Shown here piece by piece: positions 7,975-15,914 of a DNA stretch of 64,000 nucleotides. The stretch is from Roseiarcus sp963737365 (GTDB taxonomy: Bacteria > Pseudomonadota > Alphaproteobacteria > Rhizobiales > Beijerinckiaceae). The stretch is taken from contig CAVTSD010000007.1 of NCBI GenBank assembly GCA_963737365.1, positions 930,001-994,000 of the forward strand, in the 5' to 3' direction. The notes under the pieces are model-generated. The model did no database searches, was not told the DNA's origin, and saw only the letters and a list, made by a program, of their open reading frames with translations. A program made the position numbers and the translations under genes. Positions within the stretch are counted from its first letter, which is position 1, and each line of letters opens with the position of its first letter.

Positions 7975-9254
7975 CGCCCCGCCCCGGCGGATGGCAACAG
8001 GCCCCTCAGCGCGCCCATCGAGCGGTCGACCGCTCCCGCGCGGCGCTCGACCGTATCGCCGGCCGCGCGCGCCATTGCGCGCAGGCGCGTCGCATTGGCG
8101 AACAGCGCGATCAGCGCTTCGCCCAGATCTTCCGGGCGCTCGACGTGAAGCGCGCCGCCGGCCTCGTCGAGGGCTGCGTAAGCGTCGGCGAAATTCCCGA
8201 CCATCGGCCCGTGCAGAATGGCTGAAGCGAGCCGCGCGGGCTCGATCGGATTTTGCCCGCCGCCCGCGACGAAGGACTTGCCGACGAACACAACGCCGGC
8301 GAGACGATAGAAAAGCCCGAGCTCCCCGATCGTGTCGCAGATATAGACCGCAGTCCCCGGGCCGATCGTCTCGCCGCGCGATCGCAGCGCGCAGCTGAGG
8401 CCCTGCTCTTCCAATTGCCGCAGGATTCCCTCGCCCCGTTCAGGATGGCGCGGCGCGATGAGGGTCAGCGCATCGGGAAACACCTGGGCGAGGCGCTTAT
8501 GCGCGGCCGCCGCGATCCTCTCCTCCCCCTCATGGGTCGAGGCGGCGATCCACATCTGGCGCCCAGACGTAAGGCCCACGAGTTCCGCGAGCTCGCGCCG
8601 GTCGGCTGGGAGCGTCGGCGCGTCGTACTTGATGTCGCCGGCGACGAGGACGTTTGGGGCGCCTAGCGTCGACAGCCGGTCGCCGTCGGCCTCGCTGCGC
8701 GCGAGGCAGACATCGAACTCCGAAAGGAGCGCGGCGATGAAGCGCGGCGCCATCCCCCATCTGCGGAACGACCGCTCGCTGATCCGCCCATTGATCATCG
8801 CGAGCCGCGATCTCGAACGCTTCAGTTCGACGATCATGTTGGGCCAAATCTCGCTTTCCGCGACCAACGCGGCGTCAGGACGCCAATATTTGATGAACCG
8901 CCGCACGAATACCGGGCTGTCGAGCGGCGCATATTGATGCAACGCGCCCGCTGGCAGACGTTGCGCGAGCATTGCGGCCGAGGTCACTGTGGTCGTCGTC
9001 ACGAGCGCGGTCGCGCCCATGCGCGTGATGCGCTCGACGAACGGCAGCAGCACGCCGGCTTCGCCGACGCTCGCGCCATGCAGCCAAACAAGCGGGCCGC
9101 GGGGACGGGCAAGGCCGGTCAAGCCGCGACGCTCGCCCACCCGCCGGGAATCCTCCTTGCCGCGCCGGAGGCGCATCGTCAGGATCGGGCCGGCCAGCGG
9201 CGTCGCCAGGAACGAGGCCCATCGATAGCCAATGAGCGAGAGCGGCGCTGTCAT
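7971..9254 (-). CDS. waaA: 3-deoxy-D-manno-octulosonic acid transferase (Kdo transferase)
   Basis: WaaA/KdtA, a GT30 glycosyltransferase that adds Kdo to lipid IVA at the cytoplasmic face of the inner membrane. The 427-residue protein has the N-terminal membrane anchor LIGYRWASFLATPLAGPIL, WLHGASVGEAGVLLPF with the conserved catalytic Glu region, and the acceptor-binding AESEIWPNMIVELK. The C-terminal half carries IAASTHEGEE, RHPERG and FVGKSFVAGGGQNPIEPA. It overlaps both neighbours by 4 bases, so translation is probably coupled along the operon. Confidence 0.93.
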   Translation of the reverse strand: MTAPLSLIGYRWASFLATPLAGPILTMRLRRGKEDSRRVGERRGLTGLARPRGPLVWLHGASVGEAGVLLPFVERITRMGATALVTTTTVTSAAMLAQRLPAGALHQYAPLDSPVFVRRFIKYWRPDAALVAESEIWPNMIVELKRSRSRLAMINGRISERSFRRWGMAPRFIAALLSEFDVCLARSEADGDRLSTLGAPNVLVAGDIKYDAPTLPADRRELAELVGLTSGRQMWIAASTHEGEERIAAAAHKRLAQVFPDALTLIAPRHPERGEGILRQLEEQGLSCALRSRGETIGPGTAVYICDTIGELGLFYRLAGVVFVGKSFVAGGGQNPIEPARLASAILHGPMVGNFADAYAALDEAGGALHVERPEDLGEALIALFANATRLRAMARAAGDTVERRAGAVDRSMGALRGLLPSAGAGR

Positions 9255-9967
9255 CGCGATCTGAGGTCGGCGCCCGGGTCGCTTGCGCCGACCATGGCGT
9301 AGCCCTCACGGTGCACTTCGTCGAGCCCACGCTCGACCGCGAGCCGCGCGGCCTCTATTTCCTCTTCATCCGCGTTCGGCGAAACACGGATGAGATCGCC
9401 GACAACGACGATCGCGCGGCCGAATGGCAGTCCGAGCGACGCCCGATCCCAGCTGTTGAACTGGACACGCCGGCTCATGACCACCGCGGTCGGGACGATC
9501 GCTCGGCCGGAGAGTTTGGCCAGCATCACGATTCCCCGCCCGGCTACACGCGCGCGCTTCGGCACGTCGGCGGTCATCGCGACGGAGGAGCCCGATTCAA
9601 GCTGACGCAGAAGTTCGCGCGTCGCAGGCGCGCCGCCCTTGTAATAGACGCGATCGGCTGGACCGCCTGAGCCGCGCACCGGCGTTATCCCGAGACGTTG
9701 TGCCGCCAAAGCCTGAGCTCCGGCGTCTTCATGGCGGGAGATAAGCACGGCGAGCCGATCCATTGTCACCGGTCGGGCGAAAGGCATCATCAAATGCTGG
9801 CCGTGCCACATCGCCGCGATCAGCGGCAGGTCATCCTTGATATAGGCGTCCACGTCCTCGGGGACCGTGGTGAAGCGGCTCGTCGTGCGAACGAACGACA
9901 AATAGGTCGCAAGCCCGAAGCCGATCGCCTCCTGGGCCCATTGCGATCGGCCTATGCGCCTCGCCAT
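9251..9967 (-). CDS. DUF374 lysophospholipid acyltransferase-like protein
   Basis: A 238-residue protein of the DUF374/LPLAT-like superfamily. The start at ATG 9967 is chosen because it lies 7 bases after the DUF4170 stop; the longer open frame reads into that gene. The acyltransferase His-box region is seen as AAMWHGQHLMMPFARP, followed by SRHEDAGAQALAAQRLG and PVRGSGG. Members sit in lipid A operons of many alphaproteobacteria, and a role in lipid A or lipoprotein acylation is suspected but, to my knowledge, unproved. The stop overlaps the waaA start (ATGA). Confidence 0.8.
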   Translation of the reverse strand: MARRIGRSQWAQEAIGFGLATYLSFVRTTSRFTTVPEDVDAYIKDDLPLIAAMWHGQHLMMPFARPVTMDRLAVLISRHEDAGAQALAAQRLGITPVRGSGGPADRVYYKGGAPATRELLRQLESGSSVAMTADVPKRARVAGRGIVMLAKLSGRAIVPTAVVMSRRVQFNSWDRASLGLPFGRAIVVVGDLIRVSPNADEEEIEAARLAVERGLDEVHREGYAMVGASDPGADLRSR

Positions 9968-9974
9968 GCGGCGC

Positions 9975-10247
9975 TCAGGCCGTCCGGGTCGGAGGAAGGA
10001 GGTCGGGCTCGAGCAAACGATGCAGATGGACGATGAAATAGCGCGTCTCGGCGTGGTCGACCGTCTGATGGGCCTTGGCCCGCCAGGCTCGCTCGGCGCT
10101 CGCATAATCGGGAAAGATGCCGACAACGTCGATCTTCTCTGGATCACGAAATTCGTGGCTTTCGAGCGATTTCAATTCGCCGCCGAACACCAAGTGCAGG
10201 CGTTGCGGCTTCGCCTCGTCTTTGGCCTTCTCGTCGGGAGGGGTCAT
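9975..10247 (-). CDS. DUF4170 small conserved protein
   Basis: A 90-residue soluble protein with the DUF4170 core HLVFGGELKSL, IDVVGIFPDYASAERAWRAKAHQTVDHAETRYFIVHL. The family is small and alphaproteobacterial and is regularly found between the cysQ-like and DUF374 genes of the lipid A operon, as here. Its function is unknown. The conserved location suggests an accessory role in lipid A or Kdo metabolism, which is inference. Confidence 0.8.
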   Translation of the reverse strand: MTPPDEKAKDEAKPQRLHLVFGGELKSLESHEFRDPEKIDVVGIFPDYASAERAWRAKAHQTVDHAETRYFIVHLHRLLEPDLLPPTRTA

Positions 10248-10348
10248 GGATCACATTTCCTTGAAGACGCGCGAAGCGGCGCGGCCAGGGGAGTTGGCCC
10301 TTTGCCCTCGCGGCGGCGAAAACGCAAGCGTCCTAAAGCAGCTGTCCG

Positions 10349-11212
10349 TCAGTTTGACGTCGAGGCGGTGGCGGCGCGAAAGCCCTTGATGAGCCGGGGC
10401 GCAGCCGCGTCTGATGCAGCAAGGACCGCGCCACGGCGCACCTGGCGCGAATTGTAGCGGAGCCGCTCGCCCGAGGCGTCGATTAGGCGGGCGCCCGATT
10501 CCTCGAGCAGAAGATCAGCGCCCGCGATATCCCAGTCATGCGAGTTCTCGGCCGAGACCGCGAAATCGATCATTCCGCGCGCCGCCAGGCACATTCGGTA
10601 GGCGAGCGCCGGAACACGCGGAACAATCTCGATCGGAGCGCCGAGCTCGGCGGCCATGGCCTCAATGATGGGCTTTGGGCCCGCCGCGACCCGCGGCGGC
10701 CAAGCGACGGAGGAAGCGAGAGGGGCGCCATTGAAAGTCGCGCCATGGCCACGCGCCGCCGCATAGATTTCATCGAGCGCCGGCGCGTAGACGACGCCCG
10801 CGACCGGGCGCTCGTCGACAACCAGCGCCACTGAGACGCACCAGCGCGAATCGCCGGTCACAAACGCGCGCGTGCCGTCGATCGGATCGACGATGATGAG
10901 GCTGCGGCGTGAAAGGCGCTCGAAATCGTCGACCGTCTCTTCCGAGAGCCAGCCTGCCTCGGGCCACGCCTTCTGCAAGCGCTCCTTAAGAAGCGCATTC
11001 GCGGCGAGATCGGCGTCCGTGACCGGTGATCCGCCAGCTTTTGTCACGACATGGGCGGAGGTCCGGGCGCCGGGATTGAAATATTCGAGCGCCACCGCTC
11101 CCGCCTCGCGTGCGGCGGAGACCAGAAGATCGCGCGCGGCAAGCGCGTCAGTATCCGCATCGACGCTCAAAGGGGATATCCGATCAAGGTTTGCGGCCTG
11201 CATTAGCCGCAC
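10349..11212 (-). CDS. cysQ: 3'(2'),5'-bisphosphate nucleotidase / inositol monophosphatase family
   Basis: Li+-sensitive Mg2+-dependent phosphatase family. The metal-binding signatures are clear: GGSPVTDADLAAN, WLSEET (first metal Glu), DPIDGTRAF and, near the C-terminus, SHDWDIAGADLLLEE. The 287-residue length fits CysQ, which removes 3'-phosphoadenosine 5'-phosphate from sulfur assimilation. Inositol monophosphatase is the alternative. It is first in the lipid A operon (100 bases before DUF4170), a common position for this paralogue in Rhizobiales. Its link to lipid A is unclear. Confidence 0.8.
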   Translation of the reverse strand: MRLMQAANLDRISPLSVDADTDALAARDLLVSAAREAGAVALEYFNPGARTSAHVVTKAGGSPVTDADLAANALLKERLQKAWPEAGWLSEETVDDFERLSRRSLIIVDPIDGTRAFVTGDSRWCVSVALVVDERPVAGVVYAPALDEIYAAARGHGATFNGAPLASSVAWPPRVAAGPKPIIEAMAAELGAPIEIVPRVPALAYRMCLAARGMIDFAVSAENSHDWDIAGADLLLEESGARLIDASGERLRYNSRQVRRGAVLAASDAAAPRLIKGFRAATASTSN

Positions 11213-11296
11213 AAGCTTGAGGGCGCAACGGAGTTTGGAGAGAGGCTCACCCGTTTCCGCTCGTCAGCAGCGGCAGCGTGGCTGAAGTGACCCGCG

Positions 11297-11944
11297 CTAC
11301 TCTATGGAGACCGCAGGAGGGGCGAGCGCTTCGCGAACCGCCTCCGCGACAGCTCGGCCCAGCAATTCATGCTGATCGACTTCATAGTGGATGCCGTCGA
11401 GATCCGAACAACGAATGACCTGGCCGGCGTCCAGGAACGCGACGCCGTCGCGTTCTGCGATATCCCGATAGCACTGGCCCAGGAGGATGGATTTCTCGCC
11501 GCCGCCCTCGAACATTTCAGCATAGTCCGTGAGCTTGGCGATCGGGGGCGGCGCGATCAAGAGGATTTTCGGTGGGCGGCCGTTCGCGCTTTGCCCGTAA
11601 GCGCGAGCGAGAAAGATGAGGCGCGCTGCGCCCTCGGCGATATCGAAGGCGGAAACGGGAAAACGCTTCTTCAAATCGTTGCAGCCGAGCGAGAGGACCA
11701 GGAGGTCCACCGGCGCGTGGCTCATGAGACAGGGCGGGAGCGCGTCCGCGCCGCAGCGATAGGGCTCGATCGGATCGTCGTGGACCGTGGTGCGGCCATT
11801 GAGCCCCTCGGCGATGACCTCGAAGTCCGGCCCGATCTCGCGCTGCAGGACGCTCGTCCAGCGCTGCGCGCGCGGGAGCCGGCTCCCGGTTGCAGGATCG
11901 TAGCCCCAGGTGTTGGAATCGCCAAAGACGACGATAACGGGCAT
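11297..11944 (-). CDS. SGNH/GDSL-family hydrolase, arylesterase-like
   Basis: A 215-residue cytoplasmic esterase of the SGNH superfamily. The start at ATG 11944 has GAGGAATTC upstream. The blocks are in order: block I VFGDSNTWGY (nucleophile Ser), block II region GLNGRTT (Gly), block III GCNDLK (Asn), block V DGIHY (Asp and His). GDSNTWG and RTTVHDD are typical of the arylesterase/acyltransferase subgroup that includes the mycobacterial MsAcT enzyme, which favours acyl transfer in water. No signal peptide is visible. The natural substrate is unknown. Confidence 0.85.
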   Translation of the reverse strand: MPVIVVFGDSNTWGYDPATGSRLPRAQRWTSVLQREIGPDFEVIAEGLNGRTTVHDDPIEPYRCGADALPPCLMSHAPVDLLVLSLGCNDLKKRFPVSAFDIAEGAARLIFLARAYGQSANGRPPKILLIAPPPIAKLTDYAEMFEGGGEKSILLGQCYRDIAERDGVAFLDAGQVIRCSDLDGIHYEVDQHELLGRAVAEAVREALAPPAVSIE

Positions 11945-12021
11945 AGCGAATTCCTCGAACGATTGTGACCGACCGCGGCCAGAGCAATGGTCGCGGCTCG
12001 AACATGCGCCGCTCGTTCCGT

Positions 12022-12318
12022 CTAGCTCTGGTCCTTCAGAAGCGCGGCCACGATCGCCGCCCACTCCTCGTTGAGCGATTCTCGACAGACCGGTTTTCCA
12101 GCCCGCCGATACCAATAGGAGGCGTTGCCGGCGTCGCCCTCCTTACGATGCAGATAGGCGTGCACCCAGTCGCCTTGCTCCCCCTTGGCGCCCTGGGCCG
12201 CGTCATGCGCGCCGTACCAGTTTCCCCGCGCGTCGAGCCAAAGCGCGCGCAAGGGCTTGCTCAAATTTGGCGGCGGCTCGGCGCCGGACAGCGAAGCGCT
12301 AAAGGCGGCGAGGTCCAT
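12022..12318 (-). CDS. Conserved hypothetical protein (98 aa)
   Basis: A small soluble protein starting MDLAAFSASL, with the motif GDWVHAYLHRKEGDAGNASYWYRRAG followed by LNEEWAAIVAALL. The Trp/Tyr-rich core and C-terminal helix suggest a folded domain. I recall similar short proteins in Rhizobiales genomes but know no function. It is 9 bases downstream of the LysE-family gene on the same strand and may be co-transcribed with it. Confidence 0.65.
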   Translation of the reverse strand: MDLAAFSASLSGAEPPPNLSKPLRALWLDARGNWYGAHDAAQGAKGEQGDWVHAYLHRKEGDAGNASYWYRRAGKPVCRESLNEEWAAIVAALLKDQS

Positions 12319-12327
12319 GGAGGGCTC

Positions 12328-12972
12328 CTATCTTGTTTCGCTCCAGAGAAGTCGTCCGGCGAAGAGGCTCATAAGCACAGCGAAGCCATAGTCGAAGAGA
12401 CGCAAGGCGCGCGGGTTGCGCTTCGCCGTTGCGACAAAGCGCCCAGCAACGAGAATGACGATCGCGTTCACCGGCGAGGTGATCACGATGAAGCCAAGGC
12501 CCAGCACGAACAGTTTCAGGCTCGCATGCGCGTCGCTCGCGCTGATGAACTGCGGCAGGAAGGTCACGAAGAAGAGAACGATCTTCGGATTGGTGAGGTT
12601 GATGAGGAGGCCGCTCACAAACGCGCCCCGCAAGCCGCCCGGCGCCGAGGCGTCGGCCTTCACTTTGAACACGGAGCCGTGACGAATGGCGCGCCAGGCC
12701 AGCCACAGCAAGTAGAGCGCGCCGGCGATTTTCACTGCTTCGTAGGCCTCGGCCGACGCCGCAAGCAGGGCGGACAAGCCGAGCGCCGCGGCGACGGTGT
12801 GGACCGTCAGCCCGACATTCGCGCCCGCCTGCGCCGCGAAGCCCTGCGCCCTGCCGCCGGCGAGGGTGCGCGACAGAAAGAGCGCCATGTCCGCGCCGGG
12901 CGTGGCGGCGAGCAGGAGGCAGGCGGCGATATAGGCCGCCGCCAACGAGGCGCTGGGAAAGAACGGCGTCAT
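12328..12972 (-). CDS. LysE family amino-acid exporter
   Basis: Inner-membrane translocator of the LysE/RhtB family, which exports amino acids or metabolites. From ATG 12972 it is 214 residues, the normal family length. A GTG start at 13056 would add 28 non-family residues. The N-terminal signature AACLLLAATPGADMALFLSRTLAGGRAQGFAAQAG is clear, about six hydrophobic segments follow, and NLTNPKIVLFFVTFLPQF is the second conserved element. Substrate is unknown. It is divergent from the PEP-CTERM repeat protein gene. Confidence 0.85.
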   Translation of the reverse strand: MTPFFPSASLAAAYIAACLLLAATPGADMALFLSRTLAGGRAQGFAAQAGANVGLTVHTVAAALGLSALLAASAEAYEAVKIAGALYLLWLAWRAIRHGSVFKVKADASAPGGLRGAFVSGLLINLTNPKIVLFFVTFLPQFISASDAHASLKLFVLGLGFIVITSPVNAIVILVAGRFVATAKRNPRALRLFDYGFAVLMSLFAGRLLWSETR

Positions 12973-13114
12973 CTGATGGTCGAAGTTGGCGCCGAACCAG
13001 CGCGAGGTCAAAGCGTCCGCATTCGCAAGGGGCAACACATGCGTTAGGCTGGTCACGGCGTCGCAATTTGGCTATACTGCGCACGCTCTCCGCATGAAAT
13101 TGGGAGCCATTTAT

Positions 13115-14002
13115 ATGTTTCGCAACATCGGGCGCGTAGCCACCTGTCTGGCAATTGGCGTCTCGGCTGCGTTGACGGCGACGGCGGCCCGCGCAGCGGT
13201 TCCCGGCGCGCTCTACGAGACCTTCGGCGATGGCGGCGTGGTGGCTCTCGATCTCGCTGATCCGGCTGTCGCCCTGGGGATGCTGGGGGACAACGCCACC
13301 AACATCGTCGCCGGGGACGGCAGCTTCTATTTTCAGGATGGGACCGCGATCTACGCGTCCAGCCCCGCTCTGGTCGGGTTGACGCTCGTCCATAACAACG
13401 GCGCGGCGCCAACGGGTCTCGCGCTCGACGCCGCGAACGGCATTCTCTACGAGAGCTTTGGAGCGGACGGCGTCACTGCGCTGAGCGTCAAGACCGGGGC
13501 GGGGATCGGCGACCTCGGTATCCCGGCGACCAACATGGTGTTCGGAGACGGAACCGTCTACATCCAAGATGGGACCGCGATCTACGCGTCCAGCCCAACT
13601 CTGGTCGGGTTGACGCTCGTCCATAACAACGGCGCGGCGCCGACGGGTCTCGCGCTCGACGCCGCAGACGGCATTCTCTACGAGAGCTTTGGAGCGGACG
13701 GCGTCACTGCGCTGAGCGTCAAGACCGGGGCGGGGATCGGCGACCTCGGTATCCCTGCGACCAACATGGTGTTCGGAGACGGGACCGTCTACATCCAAGA
13801 TGGGACGGCGATCTACACGAGTAGCGCGGACCTCGTCGGGCTAACGCTCTTCCATGACAACGGCACAACGCCGCTCGGGCTTGCCTACTTGCCCGCCTCC
13901 ACGCCCAACGCCGTCCCAGAGCCCCCGACCCTCGCCCTGATTCTCATGGGCTTCTTTGGGGTCATTCTCCTCGCCTCACGTCAGGCGGCGGTGCGGACGT
14001 AG
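13115..14002 (+). CDS. Secreted repeat protein with PEP-CTERM sorting signal
   Basis: A 295-residue exported protein. The start at ATG 13115 has GGGAG upstream and gives a clean signal peptide (MFRNIGRVATCLAIG...ATAARA). The mature part is three tandem repeats of about 77 residues, each with FGADGVTAL, PATNMVFGDGTVYIQDGTAIY and LVGLTLVHNNGAAP. They probably form beta strands similar to beta-propeller blades. The tail, VPEPPTLALILMGFFGVILL then R-rich residues, is a PEP-CTERM signal: a PEP motif, a membrane helix and basic residues, recognised by exosortase. Such proteins usually reach the outer surface or exopolysaccharide. No exosortase or polysaccharide genes are in the window. Repeats 2 and 3 are nearly identical in DNA, so the array has expanded recently or is being homogenised. 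Confidence 0.8.
   Translation: MFRNIGRVATCLAIGVSAALTATAARAAVPGALYETFGDGGVVALDLADPAVALGMLGDNATNIVAGDGSFYFQDGTAIYASSPALVGLTLVHNNGAAPTGLALDAANGILYESFGADGVTALSVKTGAGIGDLGIPATNMVFGDGTVYIQDGTAIYASSPTLVGLTLVHNNGAAPTGLALDAADGILYESFGADGVTALSVKTGAGIGDLGIPATNMVFGDGTVYIQDGTAIYTSSADLVGLTLFHDNGTTPLGLAYLPASTPNAVPEPPTLALILMGFFGVILLASRQAAVRT
13208..13895 (+). repeat. Three in-frame tandem repeats, period 231 bp
   Basis: Units begin near 13208, 13442 and 13673. Unit 1 is one codon longer and more diverged in its first half. The second half of unit 1 and units 2 and 3 share long identical stretches at exactly 231-bp spacing, for example the segment around 13337, 13568 and 13799. Near-identity at synonymous sites points to recent duplication or gene conversion. 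The 231-bp identity could also collapse or expand in assembly. Confidence 0.85.
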
Positions 14003-14049
14003 CGGAACGCTATTGGTCCGGCCCAACGAGGCCTCGGCAAAAATCGGAG

Positions 14050-14971
14050 TCATTGGATTCGCGCCGCCATCGCCGCCTCCACCTCGGCGCGTCGAGGCAA
14101 ATGCGTGACCGCGCCATAGTTCAAGGTCGAGAGCGCCGCCGCCACATTGGCGAAGCGCGCCGCGGCGAAGGGATCGCCGTGGCGCACGTATTCCGCGAGG
14201 AACGCGCCATCGAAACAATCGCCGGCTCCGGTTGCGTCGACGGCCTTGATCACGTGCGAATAGATGCGCTCACGCTCCTTCGACGTCGCCGCCAGCGCTC
14301 CGCCCCGGCCCATTTTCACCACGACCACGCGGGCTCCGAGGTCGAGGTAGAAACTGGCGATGGCGTCGGGATCGCGCAGGCCCGTCAGATGCTCCGCGTC
14401 GTCGAGGCCCGGAAGCGCGATGTCGCAGGCCCGCATCGCCTCGTGGATGATGGCGCGCGCCCGGCGCAACGGCCAGAGTTTTAGCCTGAGATTCGGATCG
14501 TACGAGACGAGCCGCTTGGCGTCTCGGGCGATGTCGATGGCTGCGAATGCGGCGTCCGTGGCCGACGAAGAGATGGCCTGGGTGATGCCCGGAAATGTGC
14601 AGGATCTTCGCCGCCCGGATGCGGTCGACCGGCAGATCGGTTGGGCTGATCCGGCTCGCCGCCGAGCCCGCGCGCATATAGGAGAACTCGTGGCCCTGCG
14701 CGCCGTGGGTGACGAAATAGAGCCCGGTGTGCGCGCCGCCATTGACCACGATCCGGCTCGCGTCGACGCCCTCTTTGAGCCAAAGCTCGGTCAGCGCCTG
14801 GCCGAAACGGTCGGCCCCGACCGCGGTGAAATAGGCGGCGTCGGCGCCAAGCCGCGCCGCGGCGATCATGGCGTTCGACGTGTCGCCGCCGAACCCTTGC
14901 ACGAAGGGCGCGCCGTCCTTCGGCTGGTTCAGTTCGACCAGCGCTTCGCCGATCGCGAGGAGATCCGACAA
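14050..14971 (-). CDS. kdgK: PfkB-family sugar kinase, probably 2-keto-3-deoxygluconate kinase; one frameshift
   Basis: Ribokinase/PfkB-family kinase, about 306 residues when read with one correction. It begins at TTG 14971 (GAGG upstream) with LLAIGEALVELNQP, then GFGGDTSNAMIAAARLGADAAYFTAVGADRFG. It ends with the PfkB signature DATGAGDCFDGAFLAEY. The N-terminus and GGDTSN motif resemble KdgK, which phosphorylates 2-dehydro-3-deoxygluconate; fructokinase is the alternative. One extra C in the run at 14588-14590 shifts the frame after KILHISG. Removing it joins ISG to ITQAISSSATDAAFAAID. Both halves are well conserved, so error is likelier than decay. Confidence 0.8.
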
Positions 14972-14975
14972 GCCC

Positions 14976-15053
14976 TTACCTCGTGGCGATTGCGATTGCG
15001 GCCCCGGCCACTAGGCCGGCGGCTGCGAAGGGGATGAAGCGGGCGCGCGTCAC
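14976..15053 (-). CDS. Possible 25-residue hydrophobic micro-protein
   Basis: A short frame from GTG 15053 to TAA 14976 encodes a positively charged N-terminus (VTRARF), a run of about 18 hydrophobic residues rich in Ala, Ile and Gly, and a final TR. It could span the membrane once. Its start overlaps the terC stop by 4 bases (GTGA), and it ends 4 bases before the kinase start, so it fits an operon by spacing. There is no homology evidence, and GC-rich DNA makes chance frames of this size common. Confidence 0.3.
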   Translation of the reverse strand: MTRARFIPFAAAGLVAGAAIAIATR

Positions 15054-15784
15054 TTCGCTCGCCTGGGTTTGCGTCTCGCCAACACGTTGAGCGTCTCGAC
15101 CACGGAGGAAAAGAACATCGCCGCGTAAATATAGCCTCTTTCAATATGAAAGCCGAAACCGTCGGCGATCAGCGTCATGCCGATCATCAGAAGGAAGCTA
15201 AGCGCCAGCATTAAAACCGTTGGATTTCGGTGGATAAACGCCGCGAGCGGCCCCACGGCGACCATCATCACCCCGACCGCCACGACGACGGCTACGACCA
15301 TGATCGGAAAATACTCGGTCATGCCGACAGCCGTGATGATGCTGTCGACCGAGAAGACGATGTCGATCATGATGATCTGGATAAGACCGGCGATGAGGCC
15401 GAGCGGCGCGGCCGGTTTTTCGTCCTCCGCCTCGGCATCCCGGTCGACGCGGTGGTGAATTTCGGTCGTCGCCTTCCAGACAAGGAACAGGCCGCCCGCG
15501 AGCAACAGCAGGTCGCGGATTGAAAAAGACCGCCCGAGCGCGGTGAACAGCGGCTCTGTGAAATGCACCACCCAGGACGCCGAAGCGAGCAGCGCGAGGC
15601 GGAACAGGAGCGCCAGCGACAAGCCGAGCCGGCGCGCCAGACCGCGGCGTCGTTCGTCGATGCGGTTCGTGAGCAGCGCGATAAACACTAGGTTGTCGAG
15701 GCCGAGGACGACCTCCATGGCGATCAGGGTCGCGAGCGCCGCCCACGCGTTGGGGTCTTCCGCCAAGCGGAGCAGATCGTCCAT
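15050..15784 (-). CDS. TerC family integral membrane protein
   Basis: A 244-residue inner-membrane protein of the TerC/Alx/YkoY family. It has about seven hydrophobic segments. The acidic metal-site motifs are LIAMEVVLGLDNLVFIALL in the first helix and IIMIDIVFSVDSIITAVG in the middle. Characterised relatives export Mn2+ or take part in metal loading of secreted proteins; some are linked to tellurite resistance. The cytoplasmic loop DRDAEAEDEKP is acidic. No yybP-ykoY-like riboswitch is obvious upstream. It is followed by the kinase gene on the same strand. Confidence 0.88.
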   Translation of the reverse strand: MDDLLRLAEDPNAWAALATLIAMEVVLGLDNLVFIALLTNRIDERRRGLARRLGLSLALLFRLALLASASWVVHFTEPLFTALGRSFSIRDLLLLAGGLFLVWKATTEIHHRVDRDAEAEDEKPAAPLGLIAGLIQIIMIDIVFSVDSIITAVGMTEYFPIMVVAVVVAVGVMMVAVGPLAAFIHRNPTVLMLALSFLLMIGMTLIADGFGFHIERGYIYAAMFFSSVVETLNVLARRKPRRAK

Positions 15785-15914
15785 GCGCAGCTAAGCCCTC
15801 GGTCCTCAAGCTTTGACCCCACGCCAGCCGCGGGCGTCCCAACTTAAGGCGCCGCAGCGTGTTTCCAAGCTTGGATCTGAAATTGCGGGTTCGGTTCTTA
15901 TGCCCAAGCCCGCA

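Noticed and set aside
12299..13798. 499-residue frame on the minus strand with repeats
   Set aside because: It lies antisense to the LysE and PEP-CTERM genes. Its internal repetition mirrors the tandem repeats of the plus-strand protein. High GC makes such antisense frames common.
13208..13895. Possible CRISPR-like or satellite array
   Set aside because: The 231-bp repeats are in frame within a secreted protein with signal peptide and sorting tail. There are no short repeats with unique spacers.
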